From: Poa pratensis
Taxonomy: Eukaryota; Streptophyta; Magnoliopsida; Poales; Poaceae
Length of the DNA: 64,000 bases
Reading direction: 5' to 3'
Assembly: GCA_947311845.1 (NCBI GenBank)
Contig: CAMZMU010000012.1
Coordinates: 7,111,734-7,175,733, forward strand
In this document: positions 35,641 through 47,795 of the stretch, one piece after another
How positions within the stretch are numbered: the stretch's first letter is position 1
Layout: each line of letters starts with the position of its first letter
Made by a program: the position numbers and the translations under genes
The notes under the pieces: model-generated
The model's input: only the letters and a program-made list of their open reading frames with translations
Database searches by the model: none
Told to the model about the DNA's origin: nothing

Positions 35641-37041
35641 CAAGGCAAGCAAACGGAGGGGTCAGACTGTGATTGCACATCTTAGATCCATATTACAACA
35701 GTAGTCGATGAAATGACCGCATACTTTCCTTCTGTCTGATCCTTCCCGACTCTGGGTAGTATGCTCGTATTTTGGTTGTGTAGAGCTCGTTTCCTTTTGT
35801 AAATTCCCCTTGACATATGTTTACCTTGCTTATCCGACCTGGATTGTTAAGAGGCCCTCCTTTTTGGTTGTCTGTACTGGGGCTAAGCTTGAGAGACATG
35901 TATATATGCCAGTAGATGAACCAATAGGTTCTTTTCCTGAGCCAAGGGGCTCGTAGTGACCTGTTCATTATGGGGTCAAGGCCGTGTATAGGCATGTGAC
36001 CTTGATACATCCATAACGTATATATAATTTTTGATTGTTTCATATTTCTTTTATATCATTGCTACAAGTTTCTACTATTATTGCTACTTTTATAGCATTT
36101 TCCTGGACTAACCTATTGACGCAATGCCAAGTGCCAGTTTATGTGTTTTATTTTTTTGCATTGTAGAAAAGGGGGGAAAATAGAAGTCGTCAGAAAAGCA
36201 CGAAAACTTTGCAGAAATCCTAACTTTCCAAGAAACGACCGAGGAGCCAAAACATGACAGGAGGGGAGCCACAAGGGCCACTCGCGAGTCAGGGCTGGAC
36301 CACGGACCCCTCCCACGGTGGGGGCCTCGGGCACCGCCTCTCTACACCTCTTCACCTATAAACCCCCCCTTGACGTAATATTTTGTGGAACACGATATAG
36401 AGCCGCCGCCTTCGTGGAAAACCCTAGTTCAACCCTAGTTCGAGGGTCATGTAGTCCTGTTCCCGCACCCCACAGAGAGAAAAATCATCCCTAGAGGCAT
36501 CTACACCACCATTGCTAAGGGGGTTCATGCCTCACTTTCTCTAGGCTCGAGTGACAGTAACGACTAAGGGGGGGTGATGTGTTGCTACTACTAAGGGTAA
36601 AACAACGATGTTTAAGTCCTTTTGTTGATAACAAATATTGCTTACATTATTGCGATACTTTGCTGTTTATGACTTAATACTAAGCTAGCGCTCTTGAGGT
36701 GGAGTAATAGTTAAAGATGCGATTTAGTAATTGTCCTTATATGTTTGACGTAATGCCTACATGAATATTTGCCTTGAACATTCTGTCATAATTGCATGAT
36801 CATAATTCTGTCAATTGCCCAACTGTAATTTGTTCACACAACAATATTTATTATTTAAGCAGAGACAACACTAGTGAAACTATGGTCACTGGTCCATTCT
36901 TTTTCATTGATTACAACCTCGTTAACTTGCTTTTCATTATTGCTAGCTCATCTGTCTGTTTTTACTTTTGTGTTTATTACTATTACCTTCCACATTATAT
37001 GTTTAACCCTTCGTGTTTAGCGAGACAGGAAGCTCGGCAAC

Positions 37042-40000
37042 TGTCACATCCCAAATTTGTAAACTAAGAAAAACTTAGTTTTACCAGACCCAAAATTCAG
37101 AACCAACAAAAACTTTTTGAAATGTTTTACTGATGATTGTATTTTCCTTCCCATTGCTGTGTTTGAACTTGTGTGACTTGTTGTTTAAAGTTGTTGACTA
37201 GTAAATATAAGACCCAACCAATATAAAAATATATTCAACTTTGGTGATCATGATATGACAAGAAAATATTCCATATATCTTTTCCATTCTTATTTTGGCC
37301 AACTCCATTTCAATGATACTTGGTTTATCAGCAACCAAAACTAATACCAGTAGTTGAGAAAGTAAAAGTATTTCCAAAATTTTGTGTTTCCAAAATTATG
37401 GGGATCTATATGCTATCTTCTACCTATTTCTCAACCTTGGTATTTTGCAGGTGTTTACAACTCCCATTTTATAAACTCTTACCTTCACTCCATTTGAAAA
37501 TAACACTAGTGGGGAAATATATTAACCCACATATTTCCCTTTATCCAACCTTTTGAAAACTATTAAGATATGAGTTGATATATTCCTTAAACATCATCTT
37601 GTCATAATTAAGTATGATCATTTCTACAAGATAGTATTATGGAAATGGTGGTATGATTAACTTTTGTGGTTTGAATTGTGTGGACTTGGTGGTGATGTTG
37701 ATCTTGTTGTGATAGTTTGCTTATTGGACTTATGATTGTATTGATTGTTAATTCTTGTTTTATTGTTTGCTTGGGTGAATAATTACACCAATATACTTGA
37801 GTAGTAAATTAAAAACACACTTGGCAACAAATTTGGAATATGACTTAAATTTAAAACAAACTCCTCCAATTATTCGACAAATAGAAATTAAGATCATGAG
37901 TTAAAGAAATGACCTTAATATATTCATCTACCTACCTCACTCTCTATTTCTCTCAAGCAAATATTTTCTTTATGAAATTAATTCCATGGATGAGGTAAAA
38001 AGATGACCATCTCCTTCTCATACCCCTCCCTTCCCAAAATTATATAGTTACCACTTAATTTTATTTAAACTATGGAATCCTATTTTATTCTTTTGATTCA
38101 ATTCAAATGTGTTTGTTTCTGACAAACACAAATATAAAAGCTAATATATTTGTCAAGGAAGTTCCAAGAGTTCAAAAATAATATTTGAACTTGCTTTAAA
38201 ATTTTCTAAAGGATTATAAAATTATATTCAAGAAAAATGCCTTATTTTAACCCTATGAACAAAATTTGTTCAAAACATTTTATTTTGACATCCCAATTTT
38301 TGTGTAGCTTCTACATGTATATGGGAGGCTACATGAATTTTCTCAGATCCTTGTAAAATATTTAAATACCCCAAACAATTCCCTAAAACGCTACTGGTTT
38401 TAAAATAAAACAGAAAAGGACTAAATCGTAAATAGAAAAAGAACTTCAGGGGGTTTTCTGCCAAACCATCGTCCTCCTCCTGTAGCAGCAGTGCTGCGCA
38501 TTGCCGACGTCGCTCGCCGCCCGGACCCCCCCCCTCTCGTTCCTCTGCCGCGCGAAGGAGATAATAGCCCCCCCCCCCCCCCCGACGCTCCTCTGCCCTC
38601 GAGCACTCACTCATCTCCCCTGCTCCCTCTCTCTCTTTTCTTTCCCCCACGAGCCCGAACCCCATCCAGGACGCCGACGCGCATCGCCGGCGATTGAAGC
38701 TTCCCCGGCCAAATCCAAGCGCACCAGGAGGTTCACCGCGTCGCCCTCTCCGTCCTAGTCCAAGGAATCAAGCTGGGAAGCTGCAGATCGAGCGGGCCGT
38801 CTGCATCTTCTTCATTCCCGGCCGCCGCTTGTCAAGCAAGCTCGCGGGTGCCACGGACCTCCGTTCTCCGCCATTCCTGCACCCTCGAGTTCCCCTTGCT
38901 CTGCTCCTTCTCATGAACCTCACCGTTTCTTTTAGGGACGCCGGAGACGCCGACGCCGTCCTCGCCTTGCTTCCTGCGCACCTCGCCGTCCATGCGTGTC
39001 GGGAGGAAGAAGAAGGTGGCGTACCACTTCGTGACGGGCTTAGGCCGCTGGCTGGGCCACCTTCAGCGCTGCTCGGCCAGATTGGGCCAGATCTGGCCCG
39101 TTTTCTTTTTTTTTCCAGTGGATCTATATCTATTTCTGTTTCCTGTTAAATTCCAGTGTAGCTTTAATTATTTTGTGGTGGATCTATGTGTGCAATAATT
39201 TTGGTATAATATTTGTAGTGTTCCTGTGTGTTTTCTTAAACATGCCACACTGGCTGTTTGGAAAAATGTAATTTTGTGTGCCTCCTAGATTTAATCTCAT
39301 AAAAAGTATGTTTTTCACCAAATATTTAATATCTAGAGTTTTATAGATCCAAAAATTGCAAACTAAAATTCTCTGGATAGGTTGAGATGCTACCTTTCCA
39401 GATCTGTTGTCCTTGTACGCAAATGAAGTCTAAAACAAAAGTTCTATTCATTCTTGAAAACACACCAGTGGCACTTTGGTGATTTTTGTAGATTTTTGTG
39501 AGATGAATTTTGGAGTAAATCCAATTGGGTTGTCTTCTATATGTGTAGGAGAACATATCCCTAGCTTGGTTTGAATTTAGGAGTCACTGATTGACTGTGG
39601 TGCTAATTATAAGGTTTAGGCATTTTCTGCCTATTTTTATTAGACTTTAATTAATTGTTATGTTATAACTTTATGGTTATAAATGTGTTCCCTAGCATGT
39701 GTAGGGTGGTAACCCACTGTTGTGACATGTTTCCTTATTTTTACTAGCATGTTAAGAGAGCTATTTGTGAGTCATGTAATTGTTAGGGTTTTATTCCCTA
39801 TATAGCTTTCTCCTAATAATTAGGAATTTGTTAAGATTGTGGATTTTGATATAAGAATATTGTGTGTGATTAAAATGTATGCCTTGCTTGTTAATGATTG
39901 TTGTGGTACTGTGCTTGCGTGTTATTATTGTATAGCAGGTTATAATATGTTAGTACTGTTAGTGGTATTTGTTAGATATGTTGGTGTGAGAAAGATGTTT

Positions 40001-42054
40001 GCCTTGCTTGTTAAACTTGGTTGTCTCTAAGTTAAGTAATAGCTTGAGTGTCTTGTTAATGTCTCCACCTTAACTTGGTGAGATATTTTGAATTACCAAG
40101 ATTAATTGGTAGTTTAACTTTTGTCTGAAGTATTTCCTGATTAAAGAAAAGTGGTTGTTAATTACCTCTAATTGAGGATGTCTTGGTGCTCTATGTTTTT
40201 AGCATGTTTGTGGTGTTATACTCCTGATTAGTATAAAGCCCTTGTAAATGTAGAACTTAGTTTGTGGCTTGAGTGATTAGTTTGATACTTGTGGTTTGTT
40301 CCTTGTTTGTATACCACTGGTGGTTTGGTTTGCTTATTGCGTGTTGTTTAATTTTCATGTTGCGACGCTAGAGATAAACGCTACCGGGGTGGTATTTGGA
40401 GAGGATTTATCGGAGAAGGATGAGAGTTATTTCTCTGATCAGTGAGGAAAGTCCAGGGACATCATGCTGAAATCAGGCAAGCTATTCTCTGAGCTTGCAT
40501 CTACATACATCTATTTTGATTCACATGTTTTACTTATAAAGAGCATAAGTGATTTATGTGGTGTTTGCCACAAAAGATATGATTTTGAAAACCCTTTTCC
40601 AAAAAAATAAGTATATTATTTTGACACCCTATATGGAGACATTAGCTGGAATTTCTTTTTCAAACTATAGGATGGGAAAAATATTGTTTACTCAAAACTC
40701 CCTTTGAAAATACTTATGTGGTGGTGGAATACCGAGATGTCGGTGTGGAAATGGAGAAATGGTGAATGGTGATGTTTATGAAAAATGCACATTGTGTCCT
40801 TGTACTTACGTCGACCAGCCGATAACCTGTGCGACCACATTTACCCACATATGGGAAAGAGCGTAGTCATATAGTTTGCTCATATTAGTACTGGATGCCT
40901 CAACAACGGGGATGACCCCGTTCCATGAGGGGATGGTCTGAGGACCTACCCCCTGACCTGGGTCCTCTTAAGAGAAGTCTACCGGAGGCCGGTATGAGTG
41001 TATTGGAGAAAGAGGATTGAAGACGCCACCTTTGGGTCGCCGGGCAGAACTACGAGTCCTCACACTTAGATTCCGACGGGCTGGGTTAAGTGTGTTGGAA
41101 AGTTTCGTAGCGGCAGGGTCCTATACTAGCATGAGCAAAGGACAGGCTATGGTCGGCGGCTTACTTCGCATACACCTTGTATGGCGAGACGTGGCGGACA
41201 CGATGAGTTGCCGGATGGATGTGGGAAAAGCGTGCTACCTCTGCAGAGGGTAAAACTATTTGAATAGCCGAGTCCTCGGATATGGACAGTTGGGAGGCTG
41301 TCCTCTGGCCATGTGCAAGTTTTAGAAATGTTTTGAGACTTGAAACTAAAATGGAGATGTGTTGTATCTGCGACTATACCGTCGTGCTGGTATGAGGTTG
41401 CTGGAGAAGGAATTGACCATGGAGGGCTATGGTCGAAAAAGGAGGAGTTTTGGAGAAATAAACAAATGGTGATTTTCCGGGGAAAATATTTATAAAAGAG
41501 ACTTCTTACCTTTTTCAACAAAGATGTATTTTCGGGAAAACGTTTTAAACGAGACTTCTTACAAAGACAGATTTATGGGAAAAGTTCTAAAAGCCTTCTT
41601 TCTTTTTTTCAATAAAGATATAGAGATTTCAAAACAAAGTGTTATTAAACAAAAGTATTTAAACAATACAAAGAGTAGTGCATGCTCATTCCGGGGGTAG
41701 TTTGCGAGTACATTCAAATGTACTCATATTGGTTTCGTCCCTGGCTATTGTCTTAGCCAGATTCTGAAGAGGAGCAGTTCGAAGAAGAAGTGGTTAACGA
41801 CGTCAATGCGAACTAGGGCGCTTCCCAGTCAGCTGCCTGTAGGGTTAAGGCAAATGACTTGGGCTCCACGCTGTTTGGTGATTTCCGCTGCAAGTACCTG
41901 TTGAAGCTATGACTTCAATCAAGTAAGTATATTTATTCGGTATTTATGGGTGTTCTGTGATGCCAATTCGAGTTATGTGCAACAACAGACTGATCATGGG
42001 ATTGTCGCAGGAAACATAACGAGTATCTCGGATACCTAATCCGGGGTCCTCACA
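37042..42054 (+). mobile_element. 5.0 kb solo-LTR-like unit
   Basis: It starts TGTCACATCCCAAAT, ends GGGGTCCTCACA and is flanked by the perfect 5-bp duplication GCAAC (37037-37041, 42055-42059). No sequence inside repeats either end and no gag or pol text is readable, so the whole unit behaves as one LTR. LTRs of 4-5 kb occur in LARD-type elements of Triticeae such as Sukkula; the family was not verified. It contains AT-rich DNA, a GC-rich leader-like stretch (38450-39100) and a 16-base C run. Confidence 0.6.
38568..38583 (+). repeat. Homopolymer C tract (16 nt)
   Basis: Sixteen consecutive C in the GC-rich part of the 5 kb LTR-like unit. This is a likely site of length error in sequencing. 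Confidence 0.9.
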
Positions 42055-42220
42055 GCAACCTTCCTGAAACGTTGGGGACAAAGAGCTTTGTGTTTTGTGT
42101 GTAGGTTCCACTTCGACTTTGCTGAGCATTGTATTCCTACTTGTTCGATAAACCTTGGTTCTTAACCGAGGGAAATTTATAGTTGTGCTACATCAAACCT
42201 TTCTCTTGGGGTTCCCAACA

Positions 42221-42899
42221 GTTCAACCATACCTCCTATGGTCTTTTCCGCCCAACGCAATGTTGTTGGCAGTGCCGATCAGTTAGTACTGCATCGTTTG
42301 GAGTCCATGGCTTCATCACTTGTCGTTGTGTTATATGGGGTTGTAAGTGTGAGACTCGCCTGGGTACGGATCTATACCTGCATGAGTAGTGCTCATCCCC
42401 CTTTTATGTCGATTGTAGCGATGTTCATTGAGACCCACGAGAGTGTCCAGGTCGTCACGTAGTGTGCTCTCCCCAGGGTCCATTAGAGGTTTTGTCTGAG
42501 TCCCATCGTAGGTTTGGGCGTGGTAGTCTTGGTCTTAAAGATGTGAGAAGTCGAATACGAGTTAAGACCACTCGCGGTTTTTCAGCCCCTACGACGTAGT
42601 TGGGTAGTGAGTAACATTAGGTAGTGTGATTCCCTGGCCAGGCCGAGCCGCGGAGTGGTGAGTTTTACGCTAAGGTAGTCTATGTAGTGGACTTTTCCTT
42701 CAATGTCGAGGTTGTCCCTTCATGTCGAGATGTCTTTAGGAAGATGACCCTGTTATGCATTGTCACATGTGAGACATATCTTTAAGGAAAAAATAATGAA
42801 AAAGGAGCATGATATATAGCCCCCGGGTGTTCAGGAGTGGTGTGATTGCCGCGCATGGACAACCAAAGGAGGCGTGCTACTTTTTTCTCTTTTCGAGAC
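42221..42899. other. Remnant of the old Tat-type Gypsy, unreadable
   Basis: No convincing domain on either strand. The DNA joins 45643 onward when the compact element between them is removed. Confidence 0.35.
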
Positions 42900-43174
42900 T
42901 GTAACACCCCGTTGCCGCCGGCGATCACCGGGACGTGAGGAGAGGGATAACGCCGCTTGTGGAGAGCGGCCACCGTAGGAGATTGCCTCTTGTGGAGAGC
43001 GCCACCGGAGAGGTAGGGGACGGGAGAGAGGAACGGGAGCAACCCGATTTTAGTTTTGTTCTTCCCTTCTGATGACTCTGGCTGCCATCCCTTTTGTAGC
43101 CACACTAGTCCTGCCGTCATGGGCCATAGCCCACAAAGACAAAGCCCAGTGACGCTCTATCTGCGGACATGACA
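42900..43174 (-). repeat. LTR, left (3' LTR of compact element)
   Basis: A 275-bp TG…CA partner of 45367-45642, with about 8 visible differences. The element's ORF reads on into it. Confidence 0.88.
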
Positions 43175-45289
43175 TTGCCGCCCCCAAGAAATATTGCCTG
43201 GCCTCAAGCAATGGCTCAGTCCAGTCATCACACATGGTAGCTCTAACTTGAGAATTGATATCGGCAAGCACTGTCCACTCCCGGATTGTGACAATCCCTG
43301 GACCCCACGGCCTTCCCAGAGCAACACATAAGATCGACTGAGTGAACCTTGAACACAAGGTGTTGGTGTGCACACCACCGAGATCCCACGACAGTTGCAC
43401 CTGCAGCTTGGAAGAGGTGTGTCGCCAACTGACAGCAGCATGTTTTTCCAAAGTATCATGCGTTAGATATACATGTCCATCTTGGAGTGACTCATTCAGG
43501 AGTTGACACGGAAAAACATATATATTGCCTCATTCAATCTTGACTGAAATCAAATTTGAGACTGCAGCTTCTAGCATATAACGATCAGGTGCCCATGCCC
43601 AACAATATGTAAGCTGCTGCAAGGTATTGAAATGGCCAAGTTCTGCTGATTTGATTCTTTGCCCTGCATTGCAGTGCATATAACACCCTGCCCCATATTG
43701 TAGTAGCAACAGATACCCATTCGACACATCCATGATAGTAAGGTGCTTGTTATTATTTCTATATCTCGGAGCATTTCTTTCCCATGGATAGAAACACTGA
43801 ATGTTGACTGAATTCACTGAATGTTGACTAAAATCACTTCTATCTTCCCATGGTGGCATCCTGTTGAGCACTACACAATCACCTCTTGTTGCAAAAATGG
43901 CAGGGTGAAAAACATTTGTTTCCGCAGTCGATATGCCTAGATCCCACAGTGTCACAATTCCACAAATCTGCTGCATGATTTCCTTGTGGATGGAGGAGCC
44001 TATATTTTTGCAGTGCAAATCATGTTGATGCTCACTTTTCTCTGGACTAAAGCCACTTAATCTCCCTGGTTGGATTTTACTCAACATTTGCCAAGCGTCT
44101 ACTTCTTGCTTTTTACAAAGGTCCATTCTATTATCATTCTCCTGATGCATCTCCAGGACAATACCGGTTGTGTAACAACCAAACTGCAGTGGACACCAAT
44201 CACCAAACATTGCATCCATTAGAGCATTCAGCGTGATTCCTGGGTCCCACTGAAAACGGAGCACAGTTGCAATAATTCTAGACTTGCTATCTTCCCAAAC
44301 ATTAACATCAAGCGGCAGATTCATGAAATAAATCTGGATGATTCGAGCGCAATGTCAGCAACCCTGTACCCAACATGCATAGCATAAACCTCTAGGATCC
44401 CAACTACAACTTAGCTTGAAAGCAAGGATTTGAGCTGTCATCTCCTTGATAATATGACTAGAGATGCCTGGTTTAGTGCCATGAGCTGATCTGAAACCAA
44501 TATTGCCGAGCTCATGTGTGTAGCCAGTGGGTGGGAGCAGCCTAGTCAAACTAACCACATGAAAAGTAGGACTCACTGCATATCGAGTTCCCTGAATCGC
44601 ATGGTCAGTAGCGAAATCATGCTCTATGAACAATGACAATTCACCAACTTGAGTGAGTACGGTGTGATCAAGCTCCTCATCCAACGCCTTGTCCTTGGAC
44701 ACCTTATGCATGGAATCCAAGTCAAGCTCCACGAAAAGTGACTCGCCACCATTATGAGTGAACACCTCATTAGGAATCTCTTCATCGTAGACTATGCCCT
44801 TGAGATGATTGTCCTCTGGTGGATAGGTGAGGACATGGGTCGAACAGCCTGTAGGCGTGTTCATGCCAGCCCAAAACCTTGCAGCGTGCAGTTCCCGACA
44901 CCAGACGAGGTCTCTGTAGGGAGATGCGTTGTGCCGCTCGTCGGGATGGCAGACGGGGAGAGGTTGTTGCCAAAGTTGCGAGCCGGGCCCGGTGTCGAGC
45001 ACCTTGTGGGCATGGCAGAAGGGTGGACGGCGTCCGCATGTAGAACACCATCAACACTGACCCGATGCATGGAGGTGAGCGAGAGGAACACGGGCTTGGT
45101 TTCTGGCTTCTCCCATACTCCATCTTGCAGAAACATCGGCGTGGCCGTGGTGGCCACCTGCCCTTCCCGTTCCTTGACCTTCAATCGACGTAGAGAAGAA
45201 GCCAGCAACGCGCGCGACTCACTGAGGCTCGCCATGATTGCGGCTAGCCTCGCCTCCATGGTGGTCTCTGCTGCGAGCATCGCTTCCAC
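43050..45289 (-). pseudogene. Unrecognised ORF with repeated W-D-P/L-G motifs
   Basis: The minus strand starts at ATG 45289 (MEAMLAAETTMEARLAAIM, helical and Ala/Ser/Arg-rich), shifts frame near 44870, then keeps one frame from 45002 to 43050 interrupted only by stops at 44355 and 43530. Restoring those three breaks would imply a protein of roughly 740 residues that ends inside the LTR. Motifs of the form hydrophobic strand + W-D/G-P/L-G/R + hydrophobic strand occur about five times: SWDPRG (~44400), QWDPGI (~44245), LWDLGI (~43940), SWDLGG (~43385), PWGPGI (~43297). No known retroelement domain is seen. It may be a degenerate structural protein or a captured host gene; I cannot name it. Confidence 0.55.
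43177..43190 (-). other. Polypurine tract of compact element
   Basis: The minus strand TTCTTGGGGGCGGC lies 2 bases before the 3' LTR start (43174), the expected site for plus-strand priming. Confidence 0.65.
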
Positions 45290-45353
45290 AACACCAAATC
45301 GAAGCGAAATTTTTGGGGATTTTTTTTGGTCGATTTTTCTGGAGGATGACCTA

Positions 45354-45365
45354 GCTCTGATACCA
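45354..45365 (-). other. Primer binding site, initiator tRNA-Met
   Basis: TGGTATCAGAGC on the minus strand, one base after the end of the right LTR. Confidence 0.85.
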
Positions 45366-45366
45366 C

Positions 45367-45642
45367 TGTAACACCCCGTTGCCGCCAGCGATCACCGGGA
45401 CGTGAGGAGAGGGATAACGCCGCTTGTGGAGAGTGGCCACCATAGGACATTGCCGCTTGTGGAGAGCGGCCACCGGAGAGGTAGGGGACGGGAAAGAGGA
45501 ACGGGAGCAACCCGATTTCAGTTCTGTTCTTCCCTTCTGATGACTCTGGCTGCCATCCCTTTTGTAGCCACACTAGTCCTGCCGACATGGGCCATAGCCC
45601 ACAAAGACAAAGCCCAGTGACGCTCTATCTGCGGACATGACA
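45367..45642 (-). repeat. LTR, right (5' LTR of compact element)
   Basis: A 276-bp copy of 42900-43174. In both copies it starts TGTCATGTCCGC and ends GGGTGTTACA on the minus strand. Confidence 0.88.
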
Positions 45643-45814
45643 GAGGCGTGGATAATTCTTGTAGTTATGCAAAAGGTTCTGTAGGGAAGCTGCTCTTATA
45701 GGCGTGTCCCAGATATTTACTTATCTCATGTCTTTTATCAGATCGTGGAGATGTATCGCCGGAGTTGCTTCTTGTTGAAGGGCTTGCTGGTAAGGTTCAT
45801 AAATAGTATTTTCC

Positions 45815-46860
45815 TTACTTGGTGATGTGAGCCAGAGGGCAGCCACCGATGCAGAACTGACTTGGGAGCTTCATGATCCTGTACGTGTAATTGGTCACTG
45901 CCATGAATTGTGCTACTCGTGGTCGACCGAGGAGGGCGTAGTAGACCATGGGAAAGTCAACGACGTCAAAGACGCAATGCTCGGTTCGGAAATCGTCCCC
46001 ATCCTGAAAAGTTACCAGGTTACCGGCAGGGTGATTTGCCCCGTCGGATTGTGAGCTAACCCTGGGATGACCCCATAGAAGTGAGTGATATTGGCTGTAT
46101 GTAGGATCTGGGGACTGCATCTTCTTCAGATTTTTCGTTGTGATGATGCTGAACGAACCCCCATATCGATCAGAACCTTCTATAAGATGGTATTGGCAAT
46201 CACTAGAGAAACGACCAACAGGAGTCGACCTGGGCAGGTCATAGGCAATCGTGTCGGCCGAATGCAGTTGGGACATTGGCCCATGCTGGCTTGGATGAGC
46301 CCCCGGGCTAATCATTTTGTATGGCGTTGTAGGTTGTTCGAGCGTCACGATTGGACGTGTATCCGGTAGATCATCCCCACATGTGGTTTACCTCTAACGC
46401 CGAATCATATTCTCCGGTTGAAATAATCATTTGAAGAGCCCGTATGGACCGTTTCATTGTCCGTTGGGGTATCTGGCCTAGATTTGAGGATAGTGATGTG
46501 GTGGCTTATCACGTCTCTGCCCGGAGAGCCCGTCGAACTAGTTCAGGCGGATGTTGCTTCCTTTTTCTTTGCCCTTTTCAATGTCCTGCATCCAAGTCAT
46601 AATGACTCTGCAGTTAGTCAATCCGTGTGAAATAGTGTCGTGAAGGTTGCACCAATTGTCCATTGTTCGTTCTATTGGGGACATCCATCTCTTCTAGGCC
46701 TCCCGGGTTCGGCTTCTGGCTGGTCTGGCTGGAAGACCTTGGTTGTAAGGCGGTGATGCCCATTGTGTCTATTGTACGGTGCGGGCCATAACCTGTGGTT
46801 GACTCCAGATGATCCGGGAAGGAGGTCCAGGTCTGATGTTCCCGTGTCATACATACCCGT
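45815..46860 (-). pseudogene. Tat-type Gypsy gag C-terminus and protease remnant
   Basis: 46860-46560 reads gag-like text with a Cys/His cluster (WCNLHDTISHGLTNC) near 46640-46600 on the minus strand, followed by MQDIEKGKEK. 46348-45815 is open for 177 codons and contains DFPMVYYALLGRPRVAQFMA, the end of the retropepsin-like domain in this lineage. Frames change between the two parts. Reverse transcriptase and integrase are not found downstream (42.2-42.9 kb), so the old element has lost most of pol. Confidence 0.6.
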
Positions 46861-47683
46861 CCACCCTTTTCTTCCCTAGATCTCCTAAGTGTGTCATCGT
46901 GGGGACGTTATGAAAAGAATCCTTTGTCAGCTTCATGCTGCATGATCATCCGTTCATCGTGAGCGATCGATTTCTTCAACAGTATGCAGCCGTTTTAGAT
47001 ATTTCAGTACAAATGAAATACGGACTATAAATAGGCTGAAATGAGTGAATTTACACACGAATCAGAATAAACGAAAACATTTTATATTTCGGAACAAGGT
47101 AGATTATTGACACACGAGTACTTATTTTTTGCGCAAAATGGTGTGGCGAAGCACGCGAGCCCGGAGCCACCCGGTGCTGTCGTGAGTCGTGTGACACTGA
47201 GTCGCGACTCGACCGTCCATTCACATGCTGCAAGGTTTGCAGGCGGTGTGATGTATTTATTCAGCATAAATTGTGTAAACCTGGAGGATCCAGTTCAGCA
47301 TTATTTGTCGGTTGATCAAAGGAGTAAAAGCATCTGCACTGGACAACAAACGGCTCTACAGGAGTGGCCTCTCCGCCGTTGGTTTCTTTCGTCGCCCCCA
47401 GCCAACACACCTATTATAACTCGCTCGCCGCTACCCCACCTGGCATCTGTCGCAACGCCAAAAAAACCGAACGCCTTTCAAAAAAAAAAAAACCGAACGG
47501 ATACACGTTCACCACCGCAAAAAATCCCAAACCTGCGTGCCATGGTTGGCGTCCGTCGCACGCTGGCACCCATACAGCCGTCCGCCCCCGCGCGCGCGTT
47601 GCCCACGCCACCCGGTGGTCACAACCGCGCTGCCACCCTCGCGTCCGTCAAGGATCCGCTCCCTCCTCTCACCGTGCTAGCTG
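46861..47683. other. Upstream region of the starch branching enzyme gene
   Basis: 46861-47100 is AT-rich, with a TATAAATAGG at about 47023 that is far from the gene. 47380-47680 becomes GC-rich with two A-runs followed by CCGAACG (47461-47500) and a CG-rich block near 47590. No other gene is visible. Confidence 0.4.
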
Positions 47684-47690
47684 CTATATA
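47684..47690 (+). promoter_or_regulatory. Probable TATA box of the starch branching enzyme gene
   Basis: CTATATA just before a GC-rich start region, about 106 bp upstream of the ATG at 47796. Transcription would start near 47715, leaving a leader of about 80 nt without an upstream ATG. Confidence 0.55.
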
Positions 47691-47795
47691 GCGCGCCCCC
47701 TCCTAATTTTAGCACAGCACTCCTCATTTCGCTCGCAGGGTTTAAGCAGGGACGAGGCGGTGTCAGTTGGTTGGATCCGATCCGGCTGCGGCGAG

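Larger units (their letters stand above)
36003..42220 (+). mobile_element. Old solo LTR of the TGATAC family, split by a later insertion
   Basis: 36003-37036 starts TGATACATCCATAACG and follows the minus-strand sequence of the LTRs at 27642 and 32793 (for example GACTAACCTATTGACG…GCCAAGTGCCAG). The match resumes at 42060-42220 (TTCCTGAAACGTTGGGG… TTCTCTTGGGG) and ends TTCCCAACA. The only interruption is the element at 37042-42054. No internal domain or second LTR is present. The flanks (GACCT, GTTCA) do not match, so it is a decayed solo LTR or a product of unequal recombination. Confidence 0.65.
42900..45642 (-). mobile_element. Compact LTR retroelement (2.7 kb) with a non-pol ORF
   Basis: Direct repeats of 275-276 bp (TGTAACACCCCGTTGCC…GCGGACATGACA) bound 2.2 kb of internal DNA. 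On the minus strand a perfect initiator-tRNA-Met priming site (45354-45365) is one base from the 5' LTR, and a purine tract (TTCTTGGGGGCGGC, 43177-43190) precedes the 3' LTR. The flanks GAGAC and GAGGC are an imperfect 5-bp duplication. No gag, protease, reverse transcriptase or integrase motif is readable; the interior is almost filled by one unrecognised ORF. It interrupts the Tat-type remnant and depends on other elements for movement. Confidence 0.8.

Noticed and set aside
38270..38758. Open frames with Gly/Arg- or Pro/Ser-rich text on both strands
   Set aside because: Low-complexity GC-rich part of a solo-LTR-like unit next to a C homopolymer; no conserved domain.
42183..42462. Two overlapping short plus-strand frames
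   Set aside because: Start in the end of a solo LTR and run into decayed retroelement DNA; no similarity recognised and no support for expression.
44754..45371. 205-codon plus-strand frame
   Set aside because: Antisense to the compact element's own ORF, which has the correct orientation for its priming site and polypurine tract.
47021..47030. TATAAATAGG as TATA box for the branching enzyme gene
   Set aside because: About 770 bp from the ATG with upstream ATGs between; the CTATATA at 47684 fits the expected leader length better.
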